Shown here one piece after another: positions 1-8,689 of a stretch of 20,251 nucleotides of DNA. Below the pieces are notes generated by a model that saw only the letters and a list, made by a program, of their open reading frames with translations, was not told the origin of the DNA and searched no databases. Both the position numbers and the translations under genes were made by a program. Source of the stretch: Chromera velia (Eukaryota > Sar > Chromeraceae); NCBI GenBank assembly GCA_018398765.1, contig JAHBMJ010002117.1:2255-22505 (forward strand). Reading direction: 5' to 3'. Positions within the stretch are counted from its first letter, which is position 1. Each line of letters opens with the position of its first letter.

Positions 1-345
1 GGGCGGCCCAGCCGCAGGCGTTACGGTGCCACGCAGTATATTGGGACCTTCATGTACAAGCACTAGCTCAAGTCCCCACATCAAAAAAAGTCGTGGTCAA
101 AATGAAACCGAACTCAAGTCAAGGATCTGATTCAGCTGGAAGAGAAATCTCCTGGCACATCATTTCTATCCAGCCAGTTGAGGCTTGCACATACCACTGT
201 AAAGTGCGTTTCTTGTTCTTTGTAAAGACTTAGATACTAAGACTTTGTGAGGTTCCAAGCATGTCTGTCTGAACACTTCTATATTTCTGTAAAAAAAAAT
301 TGAGGGGCGTTGATTTAAATTAGAAAAGAACTGAAGAGTTTCGTC
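1..345. other. Flank upstream of the chromovirus; no gene recognised
   Basis: The + strand is open from base 1 to a TAG at 64-66 and would encode about 21 residues ending in QYIGTFMYKH. This could be the tail of a coding frame entering from outside the window, but it is too short to assign. Bases 67-345 have frequent stops in all frames and an A-run near 292-300. I see no RNA gene or repeat. The last four bases, 342-345, are one copy of the retrotransposon target-site duplication. Confidence 0.3.
342..345. repeat. 4-bp target-site duplication, left copy
   Basis: The bases cgtc lie immediately before the left LTR and recur at 4354-4357 immediately after the right LTR. This is the footprint expected of integrase-mediated insertion. 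Chromoviruses usually give 4-5 bp duplications, so the length fits. The LTR ends are defined by where the two copies stop matching, so a one-base shift of the boundary is possible. Confidence 0.6.
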
Positions 346-663
346 CGTTACCTTGTGGCTTGTACGGCGACTTGATCACCCACCAAACTTGCTAGAACTG
401 GGACTGGGAAACTAACTTCGCAATACTAAGCCCGGCCGGTATTAATTAAGTGCACTAAGAGAATTAAGTGAAAGACTGACAATACAGAGAAAGAAATAAT
501 AGACTTGCAATACAGAAATAAATAGAAGCATGCCGTACAGTCTTCGTCCATCTGTATCGCTTGAATGGAGTCCTTGGAAGTGAACTCTGAGTGACAGACT
601 TAAGGAGGTAAGGTACGATAAGTCTCGAACTAGACTACGTTCTTAGTCTAGGAGGAAATCTGA
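346..663 (+). repeat. 5' LTR of the chromovirus
   Basis: This 318-bp sequence matches 4036-4353 at about 96.5% identity, without indels. It begins CGTTAC and ends AATCTGA, so it lacks the usual TG...CA termini. An inverted repeat, ctagacta/tagtctag, lies at 630-651 near the 3' end. The AT-rich stretch around 480-530 may hold promoter and polyadenylation signals, but I see no unambiguous TATA box. Confidence 0.93.
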
Positions 664-665
664 TG

Positions 666-680
666 TGGTAGCAGCAGAGC
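666..680 (+). promoter_or_regulatory. Candidate primer binding site (initiator tRNA-Met type)
   Basis: Two bases after the 5' LTR the sequence reads TGGTAGCAGCAGAGC. Its first nine bases equal the complement of the 3' end of eukaryotic initiator tRNA-Met including CCA (TGGTAGCAG). After that the match becomes irregular. The position directly after the LTR is where minus-strand DNA synthesis is primed. The host tRNA sequence would be needed to confirm it. Confidence 0.5.
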
Positions 681-744
681 CCCGGTCCTCCACCTCAGGG
701 AGACCCCGCTCTGCCTCTCAACCGTTGTTTGAAGTACGGGCAGG

Positions 745-1659
745 ATGGATCCGTCTACTATCACTCCTGAGCTCATCCAGCAGCTCATTCAAACTCAACA
801 GCAGCAGCAAGCTGAGATCCAGGCACTGCAGGTCCAAAACGGGCAGTTAACCCAACAGAATCAACAACTGCACCAAGAGCTGATCAACCACCAGCAGACA
901 GTCGTGACAGCACAATAGGGCACCGTGGGGAACAGCTCCCCAGCGGCCGTGAAGTCAAATTTGAAACCCAAAGAGCCATTCACATACGCAAGCAGTCGCA
1001 AGCAACTCCCAGATTGGCTCCGTACGACAGAAAGATGGCTTCACTTGTCGCGAGCGTCGGAAGCCAAGAAATATGAAGCAGCATGTCAGTACCTATCCTG
1101 TCCCCTGCAGAGGTGGTACGAGCTTGAAAACCTCCGAACGCCGTTCCAGGGGTGGGAGAATTTCAAAGAGAGGATTGGGAAGAAATTCAAAGACCTAAAT
1201 GCTCAGACACGTTTGCGAAAGGAAGTCCGAGCGATGAAATGTGGGAACAAGACAGTGCAAAAGTATACCGATGACTTCATAGAGAAGGCCATGCAAATTG
1301 AGGATGTCACAGAAGCCGACCTGCTGCACGACTACCTCAGGGGATTGCTAACTGACATTCGTCTCGCTGTGAAGCGTCGGGGAGTCACGGGACTTGAGGC
1401 CGTCATGACAGTGGCAGATGAGGAAGACCAATTGATCAGAGGCGAGCGCGCCGATAGGGGCGGGCACGCGGTGCAACAGCGCAATACGGATGGGCCTGCA
1501 CCGATGGAAATAGATAGATTGTCGCGCTTATACGCACTGTCGCACGAGCAGGTGCAGAGGCATATCAGAGAAGACAGATGTTTCACCTGCCACCAACAGG
1601 GCCACCGGGCGAACAGGTGCCCACAGTTCAACAACCGTTTCCTCCCCCTTCCCCACTGA
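745..1659 (+). pseudogene. gag: Chromovirus gag (capsid/nucleocapsid), one in-frame stop
   Basis: The frame opens at ATG 745 (MDPSTITPEL), continues through a glutamine-rich, probably coiled-coil N-terminus, meets TAG at 916-918 and then runs open to TGA at 1657-1659. Without the TAG it would be about 304 residues. Residues from about 70 onward match the retrotransposon gag capsid fold (PFTYASSRKQLPDWL, then RWYELENL and FKDLNAQTRLRKEVR). The C-terminus carries a CCHC zinc knuckle, CFTCHQQGHRANRC, which binds RNA. The TAG sits where CAG is likely ancestral. An ATG or GTG after the stop could allow a shorter product, but position 745 is the natural start because frame and composition continue across the stop. 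The knuckle is followed at once by reverse transcriptase sequence in the next frame, so a deletion starts here. Confidence 0.88.
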
Positions 1660-2716
1660 GTTCGCACAACCCATAGACCGCACTTCCCTGCGCCAGTTTC
1701 TGGGACTGGCTAATTGGTTTCGCCGGTTTGTCCTGAGGTTCTCGTTTCTTGCGGGGCCTCTCACATTCCTCCTCTAAGAGAACGTCCCCTTCGAATGGAA
1801 GACTGCACAGTCGCGTGCGTTTGCTGAGCTAAAGAAGGCAGTACAGGAGCATGCCACGCTTGCCCTCCCCGATCCTAGCAAGCCAGTCATTCTGGTGCCC
1901 GACGCGTCGTAGTCTGCAGGAGCTATTGGGGCTGTCGCCCTCCAGAAGGACTATGCAACCGGGAGATACTGCCCCCTCGCTTTCGGCTCCCGCCGTCTGA
2001 CATCCACGGAAGCCAAGTACCCCGTCCGAGAGTTGGAATTTCTAGCGATTGTGCATTTCACAAAGGTGTGGAGACACTTCCTGTCTTCAGACTCTAAAAT
2101 ATGGACCGATCACCAGAGCCTCACAAATTTCAGCCACCGGTCGTTCGAATTTTGCTCCCTGTGAGTCCGACGCTGGATTGAGTTCATGCAGGAGCTCGGC
2201 ATCACTCCAAAGTACATCCCAGGGAGAGCAAACATTGTGGCAGACGCCCTTTCCCGAAACCCTCCTACCACACGGCAGCTCGTGCCGTCTTCCGCCAAGG
2301 TTTTTCGCATGGGTCGCGCTCAGCGTCTGCCTGTATGTCCCAGGCCTCTGCCAGAGGCTGTCCCGGTGTCTGTCCAGCCCGTTGGGTCTTCGGGGGCTGA
2401 GTACGCTGATCTGCCCGATTTGGTTCCTCAGATTGAGGAGAGCCAAACTCCAGTTAGGGAGGGAGATGGGCAGCAGTCTCGGATAGGGATGGAGTTGCAG
2501 AGTTTGACGGTCTCCGCCACACAGTCACAGGCATTCCTTGATGCCTGCAGGAGGGGATACTCAGCCAATCCCTTCTTCCACCCTGTCCTTCAGCATCTAT
2601 CACAGCAGCACCCACCCGCCCCCACTCCTGATTTTGCCCTTCGTTTGCGAGGCATGTCGCTTCGTGCCGGTCTCTTATATTTTGAGGGGAATCGCCTCTG
2701 TGTCCCTAGATCTTAG
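1660..2716 (+). pseudogene. pol: Chromovirus pol remnant: end of reverse transcriptase plus RNase H
   Basis: In the +1 frame relative to gag, the sequence picks up at the reverse transcriptase thumb/connection (SLRQFLGLANWFRRFV). Protease and the catalytic palm with its YxDD box are absent. RNase H follows: PDAS with Asp at 1901, a conserved Glu-containing segment (AKYPVRELEFLAIVHF), TDHQSL with Asp at 2108, and the C-terminal GRANIVADALSR. In-frame stops are TAA at 1775, TAG at 1910, TGA at 2162 and TAG at 2714. Each is one C-to-T change from a Gln or Arg codon that fits the context. No small indel disrupts the frame. The linker to integrase fills 2280-2716. Confidence 0.87.
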
Positions 2717-2725
2717 CAGGGGACT

Positions 2726-3829
2726 GTGATGGCTGGAGTGCACTCCCCTCCGCACGCTGCTCACTTTAGGATGGGGAAGACCTATCGGAAGGTGGCGTCA
2801 TTATACTACTGGCCCAAGATGTGGAAGTCAGTCGCTTCTTTTGTTTGCGCGTGCGATCGGTGTCAGAGAAGCAAGGGTCCCACTGTGGCCCGCCCCGGGC
2901 TTCTGCAGCCCCTCCCTATCCCTTCATGCCCTTGGGAAACTTGCATTGACCGCCTTACTGATTTGCCGCCTTCCGGTGATGAGGGGTTTAATGCGATTCT
3001 TGTGGTGCTTTGCCGGCTTATCAAAGCAGTTGTCTTGATTCCCACTCACAGCACAGCAGGAACAGAGGAGACTGCGCAAATCTACCGCCAGCACGTTTCG
3101 TGCAAGAAGGGCTTCCAGCGTCATATCGTCTGCGACCGTGACCCCCGTTTTGTCGCCCGCTTTTGGCAGACTCTCCATGCCTCCAGCGGCTCAGAAGTCA
3201 ATTTCGCAACTGCATGGCACCACGACATAGCGGGTGCTGCAGAGAGAATGAATCGCACCCTCGAGGAGGCTTTGCGGTGTCTGGTAGACACGAAGCACTC
3301 CCGGTGGTCTGAATTTCTGTGTGATGTGGAGTTTGCATACAACTCCTCTGTCCATGAGGGGACTGGTTTTGCACCCCTCACTCTCGATGGTGGGAAGTTC
3401 CCGCTCATCCCTCCTGCTCTCAATCTCCCAGTCTCAGTCGAACCTTCTTTCGACGCAAGGGAATTTCTGGAGGAGCACAGCCAGATGATCGCTGCAGCAA
3501 GAGATTCACTCCGCTCAGCCCAACAAGTCATGACCCAAAACGCCAATCGCCGTCGGCGTCCCGCTGAGAACATCCGAATAGGAGATTACGTCCTGGTGCA
3601 CTGCACGTGGTGGCCACGTCCTGTGGGAAAGGGGGAGGAATATGCTAGGAAGCTTGATTCAGTTTGGTTCGGTCCATTCGAAGTTGAGACCGCTCTGCCT
3701 CGAGACAATCTGGAGGTTGTTTTGCCTACTGGGAGCAGGAAGCACCCTATCATTCACACATCGTTGTGCAAGCCTTACCGTCAGCCGAGTGGGGAGACTC
3801 GCCCCCCGTCTGTCCGCATGCCCGCTTAG
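2726..3829 (+). pseudogene. pol: Chromovirus integrase domain, DDE residues present
   Basis: This 367-residue open segment is in the same frame as the RNase H remnant upstream. It has an N-terminal HHCC zinc finger (histidines around 2741-2766, CDRCQRSK near 2850-2873) and a core with Asp at 2948, Asp at 3134 (VCDRDPRF) and Glu at 3242 (AAERMNRTLEEAL). The last two are 35 residues apart, the classical D-X35-E spacing. After the core comes the GPY/F-like C-terminal part (SVWFGPFEVETALP). It would insert cDNA into chromosomes. TAG at 3827 separates it from the chromodomain. As part of a polyprotein with upstream stops it is unlikely to be made, although this segment alone is intact. Confidence 0.9.
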
Positions 3830-4000
3830 GCCGAGGAGGAGTATAAAGTCAAGAAAATCCTTGCCGTCCGAGGGAGGGGCAAAGCCAAGCAATACAAGGT
3901 TCTTTGGAGGGGATACCCATTGGAAGACGCATCATGGGAGCCCCTATCGTCATTGAAGAATACAAAACAAGCGATTGCCAATTTCTATACTTCGGCCTGA
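3830..4000 (+). pseudogene. Integrase C-terminal chromodomain
   Basis: The frame continues past TAG 3827 for 56 codons to TGA at 3998-4000. It reads EEEYKVKKILAVRGRG, then KQYKVLWRGYPLEDASWEPL and KQAIANFY. These are the three beta strands and final helix of a chromodomain, with Tyr, Trp and Trp at the positions that form the methyl-lysine cage. In chromoviruses this domain steers integration towards marked heterochromatin. The TAG before it most likely replaces CAG. Confidence 0.88.
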
Positions 4001-4018
4001 GTGAGGCGCACAGGCCAT

Positions 4019-4033
4019 AGGGAGGGGAGAGGG
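4019..4033 (+). promoter_or_regulatory. Polypurine tract
   Basis: Fifteen consecutive purines (agggaggggagaggg) end two bases before the 3' LTR. This is the expected RNase H-resistant primer site for plus-strand DNA synthesis. Confidence 0.7.
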
Positions 4034-4035
4034 CA

Positions 4036-4353
4036 CGTTACGTTGTGGCTTGTACGGCGACTTGATCACCCACCAAACTTGCTAGAACTGGGACTAGGAA
4101 ACTAACTTCACAATATTAAGCCCGGCCGGTATTAATTAAGTGCACTAAGAGAATTAAGTGACAGACTGATAATACAGAGAAAGAAATAATAGACTTGCAA
4201 TACAGAAATAAATAGAAGCATGCCGTACAGTCTCCGTCCGTCTGTATCACTTGAATGGAGTCCTTGGAAGTGAACTCTGAGTGACAGACTTAAGGAGGTA
4301 AGGTACGATAAGTCTGCAACTAGACTACGTTCTTAGTCTAGGAGGAAATCTGA
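4036..4353 (+). repeat. 3' LTR of the chromovirus
   Basis: This is a direct copy of 346-663, 318 bp, with 11 substitutions and no indels. It is followed by cgtc at 4354-4357, which matches the bases before the left LTR. Confidence 0.93.
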
Positions 4354-4357
4354 CGTC

Positions 4358-4778
4358 GTCTGCGTATCTTTTTGCCAGCATGTCTGGCAAGCAGCAGCCT
4401 CCTAAAAACGATATGGCGGCGCACTTCTAAGGTGCAAACAAGAAAAAAAGAAATGAACTGAAAAGAAAACGATAGTAGGATACGGAGAGTGATTGTTTTT
4501 TAAATATTGATTGAAAATTAGGATCAGTATCGATTGATTGATCTAGTTACCGTAATGGATCGATAACAGAATGGTAGACTATTAATTTTGTGGATAAGGA
4601 AGTAGGATATTTAACATGGACCATAGCGCTATCTTACCCCCCCCTGGAGGTAAGATAATTCAATTGATGTTCTCTATAGTGCTAGACTACGCCCCTCCTC
4701 CGATTCAGGCTCCGAATGGTTTTGATTGCTTTAACGCTTGACCCCCCCCCCCCCCCCTATATATACACCCCTATCCAG
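4358..4778. other. Spacer with a C16 homopolymer
   Basis: No gene recognised. ATG at 4380 opens only 16 codons. The stretch is moderately AT-rich and contains taccccccc near 4635 and a run of 16 C at 4742-4757. The pyrimidine-rich end, finishing in CTATCCAG at 4778, looks like an intron 3' end. Confidence 0.35.
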
Positions 4779-4899
4779 AATCTACGCGATTGAGTCACTC
4801 GGCCTGTGCGAGTTTGAGGACGGCTATGCCTTTGATGCAGATGCTGAGGGAGAGCTGCTTGAGCAGCATCTGGATGCTTTTGGCCTCCGCTCTGTTTGA
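4779..4899 (+). CDS. Possible orphan terminal exon of an unknown gene
   Basis: After a pyrimidine-rich CAG acceptor at 4776-4778, one frame encodes about 39 residues (beginning IYAIESLGLCEFEDG and ending in HLDAFGLRSV) and stops at TGA 4897-4899. The peptide is acidic and has an amphipathic helix-like pattern, unlike the stop-rich surroundings. I find no upstream exon: the next sequence upstream is spacer and the chromovirus. It may be the 3' remnant of a broken host gene or chance. I do not recognise the family. Confidence 0.2.
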
Positions 4900-5216
4900 G
4901 GGGGGCCCCAGTTCTGGCCCACAATTTCTGGGGGGGGTGAGCAGGGATTGGGAGAGGGGGGAGGAAGAGGGAGATGCATACCGTTAATTCAAGACTCTTG
5001 TGAAGGCTCCTTCTCATGCATTCACTCATTCTACAGCCCTCTGCAGATGTTTTAGAACTCAAAAAATGTTAAAAATATTTTCTAAAACGTTAAACCCTAC
5101 CTATAGATACTGCATAATAATTGATAATGTTAGATAGCTTATAACGCTTAGAGAATGATAATATTAATTAATGTTTATTGATAGTACTATTAGGATAATA
5201 CATTGTACTATCACTT
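4900..5216. other. Spacer: G-rich tract, then AT-rich DNA with palindromes
   Basis: G-runs at 4930-4937, 4944-4946, 4950-4952, 4956-4961 and 4969-4971 are separated by short loops, so the + strand could form a G-quadruplex. From about 5050 the sequence becomes AT-rich with no coding potential. The perfect palindrome atagtactat is at 5181-5190 and gtactat recurs at 5205-5211. Confidence 0.4.
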
Positions 5217-6553
5217 TTAGGAAAAGGGGTCTTGGTATATTGGAATTCCAATATAGTACAGTGTACTATGGCAACTATGGATGTTTATCTGGAGACAGAT
5301 ACCTCGGACGGCATCGTCGACCTGCATAGGGCAACACTCCCACCTATGGCCTTCTCGGAAGAAAAATTCTCCACGGCAGCACTTCAATCGGTCATTCAAG
5401 ATGGTTCTAAGGAGAGATCCGGCTTCTACATCGGAAGAAGCCAAAAGCAAAGGAAGGGTTTTGCGATGAGACCTTTTGACACTTGGGGAAGGGAAAAGGA
5501 GACGAGTCGTTTCGGTAGCTGCCGCTTTAGCAATCGTCTTGGTATATAGTTGAGAATTGTCTTCGTAGGCCCACATGTGGAGGGAGGCTTTCGTTAAACG
5601 TTGCTTCCCTCCCACCCGATACAGAAACGAATCAAACTTTTTATTGCACCCGTCGGTACTCGTGCGAATCGTATTTGACCGGACACTTTTCAGAAAATGC
5701 ATGGAAGAGCTGACGGCCAGCTTCTTCTAATTCATTCTTGATTGTATGACCGACATCGATCCACTGCTGATAGTTTTGTGCCCGCTCATCCGAAAGGCAA
5801 TCACACAAATTTCTGATCTCTGTAGCGACCGTATCGATATTTTGTGAAGGTGAACAGGCTTCTGCTAGCGTATGGGTATTGTTGACTGGTGATGGAGGGG
5901 TATTTGATGGTACGGCGGGTAGGCTGAGATTCACTTGGGCCTTTTTGTTAGAAGAAGCGACGTGTACCATCGTATCAAGAAAAAAAGATGGAACTGGCTG
6001 GAAAAGGCCTCCGCCTAGTACATTTTGTGCATGCTGGAATGGAGCCTGTGTTTCATCCCCCAAAATAAATGTATACTGAAAGGTCTCGCTTCCTTTCTCA
6101 ATGTATATGGTCGTTGAGGGAGCAATCAGACCATGCATCAACCTTTTTATACTCTGATAGCACCTCACTTTAGTTTGGGACTTTTTGGTTATATCAAAAG
6201 TACATCTGAAAGCCCCGTCGCGTCTAGACTGTCAGGTGCTCTTTTAGCTCATGGTTTTCTCTAACGGCCCTGTTGTATTCATCTCGATGATCAAAATCAA
6301 AAACGGTCAAATTACTCTTCTCATCCGTAAGAAGTGCAATGCCCTCATGCTTTTCTAGAGCAATGTACGCATCCATATTTTCATGCGTAATCTCAGACCA
6401 CTTTAGGGGTGGATAAAATTTCTTTCTCTTCTCTTCTCTAGTTTCGGGGTCCTGTAGGATTTGGACGTGGGTGAAGGTAAAAAATATAAACCCTGCTTTT
6501 CTATAGAGCTGGGTATAGGCCGCAAGCTGTTGCCGACCATTTCGGATATCCAT
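5217..6553 (-). pseudogene. Relic of a D5-like viral primase-helicase (AEP primase, PriCT-2, start of D5_N)
   Basis: Three minus-strand frames read in order as one protein family. From ATG 6553 to TAG 6224 is the N-terminal part of an archaeo-eukaryotic primase domain: GIALLTDEKSNLTVFDFDHRD (about 6285-6350), whose DFD is the metal-binding DxD motif. A frameshift near 6224-6230 leads to RRDGAFRCTFDIT and GLIAPSTTIY, the rest of the primase core. In the next frame QQWIDVGHTIKNEL, FSEKCPVKYDSHEYRRV (about 5650-5770) matches a PriCT-2-like linker domain. A second frameshift near 5641-5660 leads to KFDSFLYR, LTKASLHMWAYEDNSQLY and then FFFREGHRWECCPM (about 5340), resembling the start of the D5_N region. 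The SF3 helicase is absent. The expected histidine of the second primase motif appears to be Arg. Such proteins prime and unwind DNA in large DNA viruses and related virus-like elements. I infer an old integration. A plasmid or transposon source is possible. Confidence 0.68.
5236..5269. repeat. Two overlapping perfect palindromes at the primase relic boundary
   Basis: tatattggaa/ttccaatata at 5236-5255 is a perfect 20-bp palindrome. It overlaps atagtac-agt-gtactat at 5253-5269. The atagtac/gtactat word also occurs at 5181-5190 and 5205-5211. Homology to primase-helicase fades at about this point. Confidence 0.6.
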
Positions 6554-6640
6554 TTCCTTTTTTTTTTCTCTTATGATATATATTGAAAAGAAGATTCTGG
6601 TTACAAATTTTTCCTTAAATAAAAAATAAGAGACACGCAT

Positions 6641-7882
6641 GAGATACTCATAGATAATCTAGTGCTGAAGTATGCAGCTGCAAGAAAAGTGTAGAAGATG
6701 ATTTGATAACCACCTTCTATGTAGACTGACTAGATATTTTTTAATATCCGTCGTTGAGCAGCTTAGCACTGTCCTCGGGGGGATGGTATGTCGATGTGAA
6801 TCGAAGAAGTCCAAATGAACTGCAAGAAATGAAGTATCAAAAAGTTGTGCAGAGTTACTAACTATCTTTGCCATAAAGAGACCTTTGCTAAACTTCCCTG
6901 GTTACGTACAGCTTGCAAGAACTGGGATGGCTAGTAGTCTTGGATATGAAGCGTCAGAAGGCCGGAAACGAAGTTTTGTTACAAGCTCGTCTATCTACAT
7001 TCTTCTACTCATCCGTAGAACAAGCTTCAGCGCTGCGCATAATGTTGCACAGGCTGAAAAAAGGGTAGAAAAGAGCTAGTCCGAAAGACTGCTTTCCAGC
7101 TTTACTGACCTGAGTTTGTTGCGCCGATGCAGCGTGATGCAGCTAGTAGGTGCGGTGTACAAGGGCCCCTGAAGGCGCACAGCTTCCTAGACAGCTTCGG
7201 CACTATGCAGTCCCAAAATTTCGAATTTTACGTCCGCTTGCACATTGGAAAGCAGATAAAAATAAATTTGAAAATAACTGCAAAAAGCAGTTGGGAAGTA
7301 CTAGACTTGGCGTGAAGCCGGAGATGTTCTGAACAGATGTATACGAGCTGAATTCAGACTGACTTCTGCTTCAGCGCTGCTTCAGCACTGTGAAAACCAC
7401 AGCGAAGCGACGGCAAAAAGCATCATACACCAAAAAACTTTACCAAAAAGGCAACGTACAGGGATGATCTGCACACAAAGGATGTATTCATATGGAATCA
7501 GAGAGTGCTCTATGAATAAGAGTACTTAGGTCGAGTGATAAACGCGCCACAGCCTGTCTAGGGGTTGATGGCATCAAGCCTATGCATGGCTTCTCAGAAC
7601 CAGACTGCATATGGGCTAAAGAGCAAGCTCCGTGATAGAAGACAGTGGCCGTCGAGAAAAAGAGCGAGTTTGAGAGCGGAAAGCCAACTGACCATGAGGT
7701 AGGTTTGCAGAGAGATGGTCTCGACAACAGTTGTTTGCGATGAACAGTGATGGTTAGCCTTTCTAACCAACACATCGTTGGAACGGAATGAAAATTCATG
7801 TTGATGACCGGGGGAGTGGAGCGCTGAAATATGGCCAAAGTGGCTGCAACTGACCAAAGGATTCTATTTATATAGACGGTAG
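6641..7882. other. Gene-poor spacer
   Basis: Several frames of 60-115 codons are open on both strands (for example 6885-7079 plus and 7488-7838 minus). None shows a recognisable domain, and overlapping frames are open equally. I see no RNA gene, repeat array or further viral gene. Confidence 0.4.
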
Positions 7883-7911
7883 AAGGCTTGTGCCTTCATA
7901 AATGGACTTTT
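7883..7911 (-). repeat. Left arm of a widely spaced inverted repeat
   Basis: These 29 bases are the reverse complement of 17780-17808 with one mismatch. The word aaggcttgtgcctt inside is itself a small hairpin. Just beyond, gacctaaat at 7912-7920 mirrors ttaggtc at 17761-17767, with 12-13 extra bases in the right copy. Confidence 0.65.
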
Positions 7912-8600
7912 GACCTAAATATATATAATCCTAGATACAATTCTTTCATAGAAGAAAAAACACTTAATTCGACTCATTTTGGGAGTAAAATTTGATCTAG
8001 TTGTAGGTAACACAGCTTGGTATGCATGGTAAATTCATATATTGATCAAAATCAAGTTCTGATTAAAACTTTTGAACCAACGATAACCAGGTCTTAAATG
8101 TTTCTTCCCGGCCTAATAATAATATTACATAGATGTTTTGTTGTTAAAAATCGTATTTAAAAAATTAGAATAATCATTCATTTTTTAAAAAATTAATCTC
8201 ATATACTTAATTCACTAGTTGATTGATTGTTGATACTGTCTAGCACTAGCTTGTAACTTTGGATCACACAGTCGAGTCTGAGTCAACAAACAGCTAGATA
8301 AAAAACTAGATGAAAAATTATGAATTTAATTATGAATAAAAAATTATGTAAAATTTGAAGTGTCACAAAAGAAGATATTGGAACGGTTTAATTAATCTCA
8401 TGCAGTAAATCGATTATATCAATCAATATATCGACCTAGATATAGACTTATCTGTAGATATAAACGACAGTAAAAACAAAATGAAGGATCATAAGCTAGA
8501 TTACAAAGTCACTAAGTGTTTTGACAACCTTAACTTAGAAGCATACTAAGAAACTAATATTAGAGAGGCCCAATTAACAGATTGACTTACAACGTTACTC
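7912..8600. other. AT-rich spacer
   Basis: About 690 bp of strongly AT-rich sequence with no open frame of note on either strand. I see no gene, tandem repeat or recognisable mobile-element end apart from the inverted repeat at its left edge. Confidence 0.5.
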
Positions 8601-8689
8601 CTGCATCACTTCAATGTGCTGTTTAAACATGTGAGCATATTGAAAGCATTCCCAGGCGCCGTTGTTATCTCGATCTTACTTAAGGCTGT

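Larger units (their letters stand above)
346..4353 (+). mobile_element. Decayed Ty3/gypsy chromovirus LTR retrotransposon
   Basis: Two direct LTRs of 318 bp bound a shortened internal region with, in order, a primer binding site, gag with a CCHC knuckle, a remnant of reverse transcriptase and RNase H, integrase, a chromodomain and a polypurine tract. Integrase after RNase H is the Ty3/gypsy order, and the chromodomain places it among chromoviruses. The whole is about 4.0 kb, shorter than the usual 5-6 kb, because protease and most of reverse transcriptase are missing. Gag and pol contain six in-frame stops, so the copy is non-autonomous. The LTRs differ at 11 of 318 positions, so the insertion is not recent. 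A 4-bp target duplication flanks it. Confidence 0.93.

Noticed and set aside
1-66. C-terminal end of a host gene
   Set aside because: Only about 21 codons are visible and no family is recognised, so I did not call a gene.
665-850. Serine-rich 61-codon plus-strand frame after the left LTR
   Set aside because: The real gag frame starts at ATG 745 in another frame and continues into the capsid. This frame is its shadow.
5232-5549. 105-codon plus-strand frame
   Set aside because: It is antisense to the primase relic, whose minus-strand frame matches known domains.
7488-7857. Two overlapping minus-strand frames of 87 and 116 codons
   Set aside because: No domain, and two frames are open over the same bases with no sign of coding preference.
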